The position numbers and the translations under genes were made by a program. Of a stretch of 64,000 bases of DNA, positions 1 to 8,985 are shown one piece after another. The first letter of the stretch is position 1, and each line of letters starts with the position of its first letter. Origin of the DNA: Ahaetulla prasina (taxonomy: Eukaryota; Chordata; Lepidosauria; Squamata; Colubridae); contig NC_080548.1 of the NCBI RefSeq assembly GCF_028640845.1, forward strand, positions 18,721,321-18,785,320, read 5' to 3'. The notes beneath the pieces were generated by a model that ran no database searches, was not told where the DNA came from, and saw only the letters and a program-made list of their open reading frames with translations.

Positions 1-617
1 TTAACTTTTAATAATTTTTTTTTTTAAAAAAGAATCAAATGCATCTCTTTTCCCGCGTAGACATTTATGTTCTAAAATAGAAGATACTTTAATATCTTTA
101 CAAGTTCTTGGTTTTAGTACCTTTCAGGGGGTTGAAATGACCGTTCCTTTCATCTTTTAGCCAGTGGTGGGGAATGTTTGGAACTGTCTTCTCCTCCGTT
201 TGAAGGAAAATAAATTGGAAAAGCTACAAACAGCCCAAGCTGAGACTGCCTGGGATGTTATGTTGGGAGAGATTTCAAGACGTTGGTCTCCTACCAGGAG
301 GTGAGTGACTTTCCTGGAGAGATAGAAGAGAGAAGAGAAGAGAAAAGAAGAGAAAGAAACAGGGCGACGATAGTAGCTTAGCATGTTCTGGCAACTCAGG
401 GCAGGATGCATGGATGCCAAAGGCGGCAGTTGTTTTGAATATGGTTGGGTTCAGAACCCCTCTCCAGATGTACCGGATGGTGGAGATTTTAATTAGGAAG
501 TCTGCTGTGACTTCATTCGTGCATTAATGATTGTCGTGGCCCTAGTTAAACCGCTATTCCTTTTTTTTTTATTTTGGCCGCAGTCCTTTTCAAGACGTGC
601 TTGTCCAGTGAGCAGAG
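1..617. other. Unique AT-rich sequence, no gene seen
   Basis: I see no repeat family or coding signature here. A purine-rich GAAGA-type tract lies near 330-360. A short minus-strand open frame (157-420) has no recognisable domain and includes the purine tract, so I treat it as chance. Confidence 0.5.
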
Positions 618-1605
618 ATGACGAGACAAACATTTTATTTATTTACTTATTAAATTGATATGCCACCCGTCTCACTCTGCCAAACAACTCCGGGCGTTTT
701 AGAATTAAAATGATAAATATTTACATATTAACAAAGCAAAACAAAAGACCAAAGCAAAAGGCAAGAATGGATCTTCCCTATTAGTGCAACAGCGTTTCCA
801 AATACCCTCATCAGGGCCCTCTGAGTCAATCAGCAGAGTTCGATCTTAACACTTTTCCAAAGGTCAAACAAGCTAGGAGCAGGGGTGAAATGCTACTGGT
901 TTGCACCAGTTCGGGCAAACCGGTAATAATAAAAGCTATCAGTTGGGTGAACTGTTAGTAAAAAAAAAAGCTACTGGTTCGGGCGAACTGGTAGTTAAAA
1001 AAAGCTACCAGTTCATCCGAACCGGTATTTCTGATGATCAGCTGTGCTGCGCAATTTATATTCGCTAGAAAGCAGGAAATCCTGCTTTCTAGCGAATCTA
1101 AATCATGCGGCACAGCTGTTCCCCCCTCGCTGTTCTACTTACCTTCTTAAGTCTCCTTTTTCCATGCGCAACATGCATTTGGTGTGTACTGTGCATGCAT
1201 GTGCAGCGTGCACTTGGTGCACACTGTGCATGCCCGTGCACAGTGTGCGTTTGGCATGCGCTGTGCATTTGGCACGCACCGCACAATGCACGGGCAGTGA
1301 ACCCGGTGGCAAACCACGGAGGATTTCACCACTGGCTAGGAGCAGACATCACCTCCGGCAGCAGGATGTTCCAAAAAGTGGGGGTTGTGACAGAGAAGGT
1401 TTTACTCGTAGCTGAAATTCCTTGACGGATGGGGTTGGCAACAAGCCCCTTCTGCCAGGGCAAGTGGGGCAGGTCACATTCAGTGGGCGAGATGGTTCTC
1501 CAGGTAACCTGGTTCCATGCCATGAAAAGGATTTCAAGGTGATAACCAAAGCCTTGAATTGAACCCGGAAGCAGATTGATAACTAGTGAAGCTCATGCGA
1601 CAGCG
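618..1605 (-). mobile_element. Degraded L2-like LINE 3' portion, split by a CCGGTT MITE
   Basis: The left end resembles a LINE 3' UTR rich in TTTATT with a damaged 'gccacccgtctcactctg' segment. The right part (1343-1605) includes a 'ccttgaattgaacccggaagcagattg' type stretch that is also found inside the L2-type LINE near 38.8 kb and in a fragment near 57.17 kb. In those copies it belongs to the antisense of the LINE ORF, so this copy also lies on the minus strand. No open frame survives. Assignment is by resemblance to the other copies in this window. Confidence 0.45.
880..1334. mobile_element. CCGGTT-family hAT-like MITE with perfect 8-bp TSD
   Basis: The ends are CAGGGGTGAAAT and ATTTCACCACTG. 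They are flanked by a perfect direct repeat gctaggag at 872-879 and 1335-1342, the 8-bp duplication expected of hAT transposition. The 5' part holds three tandem variants of a block built around 'gctaccagttcgggcgaact' (about 892-1025), and the 3' part is a purine/pyrimidine-alternating GTGCAT-rich tract. It interrupts an older LINE. There is no transposase, so it is non-autonomous. Confidence 0.88.
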
Positions 1606-2217
1606 GTGTCTGATTCTGATTTCCTTCTGATTTCTCTCTTTGATGTTCTTCTGAGTCTCCAAACCTTCTCCAGATTGGGAGTTTGCAAAACGCAGCTGGA
1701 TCCTTCCCTTTTTAAAATCTCACCCGGGGAACACTTTCCTACTCTTGATTGCTTGCCAGAGATTGAATTTCCTGCTCTCTATCGCTCTCTGGCCGGGGTC
1801 TAGATTGATTTAATTTTATATCTGAACTACTTGGAATGCTTTCTCCCCTTCCCTTTATTATATATGAAGCTGATTATAGAATTCTGTAGATGATAGAAAA
1901 TGCAATATTTATTTCAATGGTTGTATAACACTGAAAACTTGCAGTTAGTTATTGCCTTTACCTTCTACTAGTGAGCTTCTCAGAGATAGCTGGATGATTT
2001 TCATTGGTTATAGACTAAATCAAAGATGGGAACTTGTAGCCTACCAGGTGCGGCATGATATCCAATGCTGAAAAATGCTGATGATTAGGTACAGTATAGG
2101 ACAGTTACGCCTGGAAAACTATAATATCCTCGCCCCTGCTATAGAGATCAATGGAACCTTACCCTTATCTGGAATGGATGTTCTTACACTGGAATGGTCC
2201 TTAGAGACCGAGCATAT
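1606..2217. other. Unique sequence upstream of a solo LTR
   Basis: AT-rich DNA with no repeat family that I recognise. A plus-strand open frame at 1576-1803 shows no domain. An ATG at 2075 happens to be in frame with the open frame inside the following LTR, but the duplicated target site shows that the LTR landed here secondarily, so this ATG is incidental. Confidence 0.45.
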
Positions 2218-2218
2218 T

Positions 2219-2575
2219 GTTGTGTCTTGCCCGCTCTCACAGCAGTCGGGGCCTTCTTACCTGCTCCCGAACACGGAGGAATGTATGCCTCCCGGCCCCA
2301 GTCCTGGCTCCATGCCCAGACAAGCTGAAGAGGAGGGGGCACCTCCCGGTCCAAGCCCTGGCTCCATGCCCAAGCAGGCTGCAGAGGAGGGAGCACCCCC
2401 CGGCCCCAGCCCTGGCTCCATGCCCAGGCAAACGGAGCAGCTAGACCCCTCCCCCTCCTCCACAGCATGTGAGCCTGAGGAAAGTTTATTTCCGACAGCT
2501 GCTGATTGGAGTGACCCTCACATCAGAAGACTGGATAGGCGGAGGCAACAGAAGGAAGGGAGGGGCAGGCCTTAA
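2219..2575 (+). other. Open reading frame embedded in LTR-A U3
   Basis: Starting at the second base of the LTR, a frame of 118 codons plus stop runs through U3 and ends about 34 bp before the TATA box. It contains three tandem 18-residue units (2288-2341, 2342-2395, 2396 onward) of the form PPGPSPGSMPRQAEEEGA and finishes with a basic tail RRLDRRRQQKEGRGRP. The same frame, repeats and tail occur in the 59.0 kb copy, and the tail is kept in the 21.2 kb copy. LTR-B has a different acidic frame at the same phase. It may be the end of an internal ORF that reads into the 3' LTR, or an accessory ORF. I recognise no protein family. Chance openness of GC-rich repeats is the main alternative. Confidence 0.4.
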
Positions 2576-2609
2576 TGAGTGCTGAGTCATGGAGCCACAC
2601 CCCATGGCC

Positions 2610-2617
2610 TATATAAA
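2610..2617 (+). promoter_or_regulatory. TATA box of LTR-A
   Basis: The sequence tatataaa sits 183 bp before the LTR end. It is kept at the matching place in the other two LTR-A copies (21537-21544 plus strand; 59222-59229 minus strand). Transcription would be expected to start about 25-30 bp downstream, marking the U3/R boundary. Confidence 0.6.
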
Positions 2618-3001
2618 GGATCTGCTTTCTGGCAGTCTCTGAGTCAGGCAAAGTCGAACTTATCTTGCTGAAGTCACTTTCTGGTCTCCTGCCTGCTCTG
2701 AGGACTTTGCTAGGACTTTGGGCAGAGCTGCAGAGGCAAGCCTGATTCGGATTTCCCTGACCCGGCCGTCAGCGGAGGAGTGGGACACGACACATATATT
2801 GCTGATTTAATATATTTGGGACTAGGTATCTTTGTTCTTACCATTAAGATCCTGGGAGTAGCATTTTATATGTTTGATTCCCTTCCTTTGCTGATCAGAA
2901 ATTTATTAATAAATTATGTGAAGTTGAGGATCAAAGACGTCACCCAATAGGCCAACTCTACAAGAAGCCAAGGGAAGAAACCATGCTACAGTTATTATAT
3001 G

Positions 3002-3244
3002 GAGTGGTGGTAAAATTCAAAATTTTTATCTACCGATTCTGTGGGCATGGTGCATGGTGTGGGCATGGTGTGGCTAGGTGGGCATGGCTTGGTGGGCATG
3101 GCAGGGGAAGGATATTGCAAAATCTCCATTCAAACCTCACTCCTGGGGCCAGCCAGAGATGGTATTTGTTGGTTCTCTGAATTACTCAAAATTTCCACTA
3201 CCGGTTCTCCAGAACCTGTCAGAACCTGCTGAATTTCACCCCTG
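3002..3244. mobile_element. CCGGTT-family MITE
   Basis: One end reads gagtggtggtaaaattc followed by 'ctaccgattctgtgggcatgg'; the other reads ctgctgaatttcacccctg. Both match the longer copies at 19442-19856 and 35754-36018. No clean TSD is visible. The right end abuts the L3-like LINE at the motif atatgctctcag, so one flank may have been rearranged. Confidence 0.7.
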
Positions 3245-3832
3245 ATATGCTCTCAGTGTACATAAAAGAAAAGATACGTTCATAAAGAACCATAAGTTAC
3301 AACATTTAAAGTCATAGGGTACAAATAAACAATCCGGAAACAATATAAATATAAATCGTAAGGATACAAGCAACAAAGTTACAGTCATACAGTCATAAGT
3401 GGAAGGAGATGGGTGATAGGAATGATGAGAAGATTAATAGTAGTGCAGACTTAGTAACTAGTTTGACAGTGTTGAGGGAATTATTTGTTTAGCAGAGTGA
3501 TGGAGTTCGGGAAAAAACTGTTCTTGTGTCTAGTTGTTCTGGTGTGCAGTGCTCTATAGCGTCGTTTTGAGGGTAGGAGTTGAAACAGTTTATGTCCAGG
3601 ATGTGAGGGGTCTGTAGATATTTTCACAGTCCTCTTTTTGACTCGTGCAGTATACAGGTCCTCAATGGAAGGCAGGTTGGTAGCCATTGTTTTTTCTGCA
3701 GTTCTAATGATCCTCTGAAGTCTGTGTCTGTCTTGTTGGGTTGCAGAACCAAACCAGACAGTTATGGAGGTACAGATGACAGACTCAATAATTCCTCTGA
3801 AGAACTGGATTAGCAGTAACTGTATCACAGTA
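3245..3832 (-). mobile_element. L3/CR1-like LINE 3' part lacking its tail
   Basis: Read on the minus strand this is the end of a LINE ORF followed by its 3' UTR. The UTR words 'tgctctcagtgtacataaaag' and 'cagtcataagtgg' recur at 17.0, 48.8, 51.5, 52.9 and 62.4 kb. The AATAG tail and the last stretch of UTR are missing, apparently because a CCGGTT MITE junction replaced them. The 5' end is truncated near 3832. Confidence 0.82.
3481..3828 (-). pseudogene. LINE reverse-transcriptase ORF, C-terminal fragment (L3/CR1-like)
   Basis: The 115-residue frame contains FRGIIESVICTSITVWFGSA, then a segment with SHPGHKLFQLLPSKRRYR and an end NSFFPNSITLLNK. These blocks are typical of the region after the reverse-transcriptase palm in CR1/Rex-type LINEs. 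Only the last part of the ORF is present because of 5' truncation, so it cannot encode an active enzyme. Frame and residues agree closely with the copy at 17275-17712, which extends further toward the N-terminus (motif KKGQQRMFFLRQLRKLKLP). The stop codon is intact. Confidence 0.75.
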
Positions 3833-4321
3833 ATATATTCTGGTACCCTATGATTAATTCTGCTCCTCTGAGTTTCTTATTGGCTTCCAGAGCCTCTGAT
3901 TGCTGTGATCTCTCAAATATCAAATGAGTGCTTTCTCCTTTCGAGGCCTCCTTGGAATTGAGGTTGGGGATGAGATGAATCGGCTTGGCTTCCTTTCACC
4001 CTGAGGACGCCGTGCTACAATTATTGCCCTTTGTATCATCAGCAAGGGCAATGGAGTGTAAACGATGGTGGGAAGGGCGGGGGGGGGGGGGGGAGAAGAA
4101 AAAGAGGGTTCTGTGCTGTTAAAATAAATTAAAGACCATAATGACATTGGATAAAACATCTTTCTGGCTTGTATTTGACCACAGGATGTTATAGGATGCG
4201 AATGGATTTGCTGAGTTTCTTTTGAGCTGTACTGGAAGTGGTGTGAGATCGAAGAAAGTCTATGGAAGCTGATCAAACAATGATCAGTACTTTTCAATGT
4301 AAAGAGATTGAAGAAGTCCGA
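3833..4321. other. Unique sequence with a G homopolymer
   Basis: I see no known repeat here. A G-rich run at about 4078-4094 is nearly a pure homopolymer. The minus-strand open frame at 3920-4336 shows no domain and crosses the G-run, so I read it as chance. Confidence 0.45.
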
Positions 4322-4848
4322 TTTTAATAATAACAACAGAGTTGGAAGGGACCTTGGAGGCCTTCTAGTCCAACCCCCTGCCCAGGCAGGAAACCCTACA
4401 CCATCTCAGACAGATGATTATCCAACATTTTCTTAAAAATTTCCAGTGTTGGAGCATTTTCAACTTCTGCAGGCAAGTCGTTCCACTTATTAATTGTTCT
4501 CAGTGTCAGGAAATTTCTCCTTAGTTCTAAGTTGCTTCTTTCCTTGATCAGTTTCCACCCATTGCTTCTTGTTCTACCCTCAGGTGCTTTGGAGAATAGC
4601 TTGACTCCCTCTTCTTTGTGGCAAACCCTGAGATATTGGAACACTGCTATCATGTCTCCCCTAGTCCTTCTTTTCATTAAACTAGACATACCCAGTTCCA
4701 GCAACTGTTCTTCATATGTTCTAGCCTCCAGACCCCTAATTATCTTTGTTGCTCTTCTCTGCACTCTTTCTAGAGTCTCAGGATCTTTTTTACATCGCGG
4801 TGACCAAAACTGAATGCAGTATTCCAAGTGTGGCATTATAAAGTGGCA
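4322..4848 (-). mobile_element. CR1 LINE 3' end, 5'-truncated
   Basis: On the minus strand the element ends with 'gttggactagaaggcctcc' and 'aaggtcccttccaactctg' followed by a short TTATTATT tail, the standard CR1 3' end in reptiles. The body upstream encodes the CR1 ORF2 C-terminus. CR1 inserts are usually 5'-truncated, as here. Other copies are near 10.4, 20.5, 36.2, 38.1, 44.0 and 54.7 kb. Confidence 0.9.
4396..4836 (-). pseudogene. CR1 ORF2 C-terminal fragment
   Basis: The 146-residue frame starts MPHLEYCIQFWSP and contains [29 protein letters not shown] and INKWNDLPAEV, ending in the typical LDNHLSEM. These are the hallmark blocks of the region following the reverse-transcriptase domain in CR1. 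The frame is intact to the stop codon, so this copy is not very old, but the catalytic palm and endonuclease domains are absent. Confidence 0.85.
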
Positions 4849-5235
4849 CTAACACTTCACGTGTCTTCTATTTTGAACCATGGCTTGTTTGGACACCATT
4901 TGAACACTGGTTAAGAACACAAGGACACTAAACTTTTGGTTGGGTTTGTACATTTTGGGGATTCTGGTGCCTCAATCTTGTGATTTTCTGAAGATGTGAG
5001 TGAAAAGAGTGGAAGTAATTTTTCTGGCTTGTTTTTTTTTTTAAAAAATGTTTTAGGGATCTATTAAGGAGTGAGAGTAGGGAGGAAGGCAAACCATATA
5101 CGGTCATCCTCTTATTCGTCTCCTAATCAATGAAACCGTCCAAAACCAGGCTTTTGAGTTTGGTACCCAAATGGATAAAATTTATGCCATTATTCTCCTC
5201 CTTCCTTCACCCATCTCCATGTGGTCTTCGGCACC
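4849..5235. other. Unique sequence between CR1 and foldback element
   Basis: No repeat family or domain is recognised. Composition is mildly AT-rich, with a T-run near 5033-5041. Confidence 0.4.
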
Positions 5236-5243
5236 CCCTATAG

Positions 5244-5378
5244 CAGGGATCTCCAACCTTGGCAACTTTAAGCCTGATGGACTTCAACTCCCAGAATGCC
5301 CCAGCCAGCAAAGCTGGCTGGGGAATTCTGGGAGTTGAAGTCCACCAGGCTTAAAGTTGCCAAGGTTGGAGACCCCTG
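5244..5378. mobile_element. Foldback MITE (135 bp) with perfect 8-bp TSD
   Basis: The element is almost one long inverted repeat: the left arm includes 'ggacttcaactcccagaat' and the right arm its complement 'attctgggagttgaagtcc', around a short 'cagccagcaaagctggctg' centre. The flanks are ccctatag at 5236-5243 and 5379-5386. Termini CAGGGATCTCCAACC / GGTTGGAGACCCCTG and the 8-bp TSD fit hAT-type mobilisation. Confidence 0.9.
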
Positions 5379-5386
5379 CCCTATAG

Positions 5387-5761
5387 CAATCATGGCGAAA
5401 AAAAAATCATGATTTTTTGCGCACATGCCCAAACTGGAACGCATGTGCATGTGTGCGCGGCAGAGCACCGGAAACCCAAGGACCAGCTGGCTGGTGCGTG
5501 CATGCCTGTTTTTTGGCTGCTCTTGGTCTTTGGGGGGCCATTTTCAGACCGTTTTTTGGACCATTTTCAGGCCATTTACGGGCCGGGTTTTTTTGGCCGT
5601 TCTCAGGCCGTCTTCCGGCGCTCTGGTGCCCTCAAAGACCATCTGGCTGGCATGCATGTGTGCACCAGAAACCAGAAGGGCAGCTGGCAATGGCACATGT
5701 GCCCACAGAAAGGGCTCTGCATGCCACGTCTGGCACATGTGCTGTAGGGTTGCCATCACGG
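5387..5761. mobile_element. GC-hAT MITE that reused the neighbouring target site
   Basis: The left terminus caatcatggcgaa is worn; the right terminus ggttgccatcacgg is clear. Flanking copies are ccctatag (5379-5386, which is also the right TSD of the foldback element) and ccctataa (5762-5769). The interior has the family's alternating GTGCATGTG-type tract and 'ccattttcaggcc' blocks. Overlapping open frames in all three plus frames are compositional. Confidence 0.8.
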
Positions 5762-5769
5762 CCCTATAA

Positions 5770-6989
5770 CCATTAAATATATTTACTGATTACAAAAAAA
5801 TTGCTGGCTATTTTTCTTTTTAAGACTTAAGTTGGAAAAGCTGAAAGACCCAAGATCTGACCTCATCCAGAGCTTATGTCTCAGAACTGAAGCATTGCAA
5901 CTCAAGTTGACTTTTTGAAATACCCAAAAACAGAAGAAGGGGTAGGAGGCCAACTCAAGTAAACATAGTCAACTCATAAAGGGGGATGATGGGGGAATGA
6001 TGGTTTCTTGCATTTATGTACCGATCGCATTTCTATACCGCGCATCTTGATGAAATGATCTTGTTTGGTTTGCTGGTTGTTTTCTCCCTTGCAAGGATGT
6101 TGGTCTCTAATCTACATTGAGCCTGGGCCAACATCTGCACTGGCTTTGGTAGCCAGCAAATTAAAGTATAGGTCGGAGGCTCCCTCTGGAGCGATTGGAG
6201 AAGTCTCAGCCTTAAGTCTTTTCTGGGCCATTAAAGCATGACTAATACGCATTGATTGGGGATCTGGTCATGTTTTCCCCTTGACTGCTTTTTAGCTTGT
6301 GGCAGCAAGGTCCGTTACAAACTATTGTTTCTGCCTTATGGGTTGTGCAGCACTGGGATTTCATGATGGACAGGATGTAGCGTGTGAACAAAAGACCACT
6401 CCTAATCGGAAAGGGAGGTCCCTGCTTTACAAAGCCACGGTTTGATTTATGGTTTGGGGAGGGATTACCTAGATGGATGGCTGAGCCTTGCCTTACTCTC
6501 GCAATCAAGATTTCCAAGAACCACGACATCTTGTGCCATAATAGACATCTCACCTTTTAAGGCTTGATTGAGACTCTCGATAGCACAAGTAGGATACAAC
6601 GATTGGCACTTGTGTCAAATTGGAGTTTCAGAGCTGCCTTACAGTGGGTGAAACTGAATCCGTAATCACATGCAGAGAAATGTAATGGTAAGGAGTTGAA
6701 TAGCTCGTTGAAACACACCACTTATTCACCATGGGGACAATAGAGAAATAATGAGGCTGAATAACTGCCTAAGAAAGAACATGGGAAAGGAAAGTCTAAT
6801 GTGTCTAAAAGGGATAACACTAGGATAATAAAGAGGATAATAAGCCACAGGGATAATAAAACAAAGACATGAATGAGAAATAAACTGAATCAGAAGCTGT
6901 TCCTATAGTCTAACTTCAAAAAGTGTGCTTCTGAACTGAAAGAGTCTAGCACTCTACAAAAGAAAAAAATAGAGGTTGGTCCTAAACTT
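5770..6989. other. Unique sequence
   Basis: About 1.2 kb with no recognised repeat. The open frame 6242-6553 (minus, 103 aa) has no domain I know. The stretch could be ordinary intergenic or intronic DNA. Confidence 0.4.
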
Positions 6990-7103
6990 ACAGTACCAGC
7001 TGGGACCAGAATTTTCCTTGCTCAGAGGATGGTTATTGAGTTGCACTTGATTTTACGACCTTTTTGCCACCATTGTTAAGTGAATCATGTGGTTGTTGGC
7101 AAA

Positions 7104-7316
7104 CAGGTGATATTCACTTACTTTCCCTAGTGGTTTGCAAATGTGCGCGCATGCACGCACCCGGCCTTCTGTGCAAACACTTTGCTGTGCATGCGCCCGG
7201 TCTCAAAAACATGCCTACATAGGATGGCATAGAGTTGGGGCGGGTGGGCAGGCCCACCTGCGATTTCCGCTACCGGTTCGGGCAAACCGGTCTGAACCGG
7301 CTAAATACTACCTCCG
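7104..7316. mobile_element. Short CCGGTT MITE nested in a TA-MITE
   Basis: Starts caggtgatattcactta and ends taaatactacctccg; the flanks are ttggcaaa (7096-7103) and ttggcgaa (7317-7324), 7 of 8 matching. It belongs to the sub-type with GGTATTCAC-like ends, together with 37760-37961 and 48023-48214. Confidence 0.82.
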
Positions 7317-7564
7317 TTGGCGAACCTGGCTTTCCCCGTTGACTCTGCTTGTCTAAAGCTGGCTGGGAAGATTGCAGATGGTGATCACATGACACCCTGG
7401 GACACTGCAACCCTTGTGAATAGATGCAAGTGGCTAAGTGCCTCAAATTTTGATCATGTGACCCTTGGGGATGCTGCAGTGGTCGTAAATGTGAGGATTG
7501 GTTGTAAGTCATTTCTTCTCAGTGCCATAACTTCGAATGGTTCTTTAAACAAATGGCTGTAAGT

Positions 7565-7845
7565 CAGTGGTGAACTCTAAATTTCTTTCCTACCAATTCT
7601 GTGGGTGTGGCTTTGGTGGGTGTGGCTTGGTTGTGGGGTCATGTGACTGGGTGGGCGTGGCTATGCGACTGGGGGATCAAAAGACAGAAACTCAATAATG
7701 TCCTTCTGCTGGAGCAGGGTTGGACTAGATGACCTCCAGGTCCCTTCCAGCCCTGGATTATCCTCTGAAGTTGCGTCTAGTGTCAGGTTTGTAGTCCTTC
7801 CTTCATCTCCTTTTTCCTCCCTCCCTCCCTCCCTCCCTCTTTCTT

Positions 7846-7891
<46 letters not shown>

Positions 7892-8263
7892 GAACCCCCC
7901 ATTCCCCATTTTTTGCCTACACCCCCCATTTTTTGCCAAGCAGGTTTCAGCTTTTTTACCTTTTAAAAAATGCTTTTAAAAGTAAAAAAAAAAAAGCCTC
8001 TGAGATCAGGCACCTCAGCTGTGATCGTCAGAGCCTTGTTTTCACTCTTTAAAAGCATTTTTTAAACAACCTCTTCGCCTGAAGAAGTTATTAAAAAAAT
8101 GCTTTTAAAAGTAAAAAAAGAAAGAGGCTCTAATGATTGTGTGGCTCAGCTGGGCGGGGGGTGGGGGTGGGGCAGGGATTTTTGCTACCAGTTCTCCGAA
8201 CCACCCGCCACCATTGCTTCCGGATCGTCTGATCTGGTCTGAACCAGGAGCATTTCACCCCTG
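7565..8263. mobile_element. Long CCGGTT MITE nested in a TA-MITE
   Basis: Starts cagtggtgaactc and ends catttcacccctg; the flanks are ctgtaagt (7557-7564) and ttgtaagt (8264-8271). It carries a CR1 3'-end scrap (about 7692-7764), a CT-rich simple tract (7799-7889) and two 'cttttaaaagtaaaaaaa' inverted blocks that also occur at 28.7-28.9 and 33.0-33.2 kb. It is the longest complete member in this window. Confidence 0.82.
7799..7889 (+). repeat. Polypyrimidine microsatellite (CCTC/TTTC/CT)
   Basis: A run of CCTC, then TTTC, then about 17 CT units. Being almost purely pyrimidine on one strand, it could form a triplex. The open frame covering it is a by-product. Confidence 0.9.
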
Positions 8264-8287
8264 TTGTAAGTCAAGGACTATCTCTAC

Positions 8288-8985
8288 ACAGTAGAAGGAC
8301 AGAAATAATGAAACCATAATGATAGCAAAACAGCTGAGGGATGAATGCTAAGAGTGAGCTAAAGCAAGTTTTCATCTTGTATATGAAACCTCTTGTAGGA
8401 CAGCCTCTTAATACTGTTGCTCCTTTCTATGAGCTTGGAGGAAAAATCCTAGAAAAAAAACCGTGTCATTTGGAACGCTTTTGAAAGAAAATTATTATGT
8501 TCTTCGGGGGAAAAGAAACAGAAAAATGTTCTTTTCTTTCCAAATGATTCAGTTTCTCCTGCTTCAAGCCCAGGCAACTTTTCAAAGTTTAAAGACCAAA
8601 TTAAATTCACATTAATATCATATGGTTCTTAGGTTTTTTCCCCTTCTTTTTCCTCCTTTAATAAAATAATAATAATAAAAACTGTTCAAAGTTTCAACTC
8701 TAGACCTCCTAGAGTTCTAAGTTTGAAAGTAATTGAAGTACTGGCTGGGGAATTCTGAGAATTGAAATCCACACATCTGAAAAGTTGCCAAGGTTGAGAA
8801 ACACTTGCCTTAGGGAAATGGAAACAATAAAATCCACAATGATTGTACCATCTAGATCTGAGGGAGATGGAGTGGCAGAACCTGGAGGTGGGGTTAAAAG
8901 AGGAAGCAGCCTAGAATGCCTACATAGCCACAAGCAGACTAAATCCAATCCCCTCTTGAATCCTGTGACCCTCCAAGCAGATACT
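8288..8985. other. Mostly unique, with a foldback half-arm
   Basis: The interval 8733-8812 is the right half of a foldback MITE ('ggggaattctgagaattgaaatcc' to 'ggttgagaaacacttg'). The remainder shows nothing I recognise. Confidence 0.5.

Larger units (their letters stand above)
2218..2792 (+). mobile_element. Solo LTR, family LTR-A, with 5-bp TSD
   Basis: The element begins TGTTGTGTCTTG and ends GGGACACGACA, and is flanked by catat at 2213-2217 and 2793-2797. A TG...CA terminus with a 5-bp duplication is the signature of an LTR retroelement integrated by its integrase. At 575 bp with no internal gag, pol or env nearby, it is a solo LTR, normally produced by recombination between the two LTRs of a provirus. 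A TATA box lies at 2610-2617. Two more copies are at 21162-21729 and 59046-59624. Whether the source is an endogenous retrovirus or a Gypsy element cannot be told from the LTR alone. Confidence 0.9.
6990..8287. mobile_element. TA-MITE (Tigger-like) split by two CCGGTT MITEs
   Basis: Blocks such as 'gttaagtgaatcatg', 'gatcacatgacaccctgggacac', 'gatcatgtgacc' and the end 'ttgtaagtcaaggactatc' identify the family, which recurs at least ten times in this window. The element is interrupted at 7104-7316 and 7565-8263. Both insertions duplicated 8 bp of this element, which proves the relative order. The outer left terminus is degraded. Confidence 0.78.

Noticed and set aside
2075..2217. ATG at 2075 as the start of a 166-residue gene
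   Set aside because: The TSD shows that the LTR inserted here, so the upstream ATG belongs to the host flank and is in frame by chance.
5409..5776. Three overlapping Cys/Trp-rich open frames of 112-119 residues
   Set aside because: They fall inside a GC-hAT MITE in three frames at once; composition explains them.
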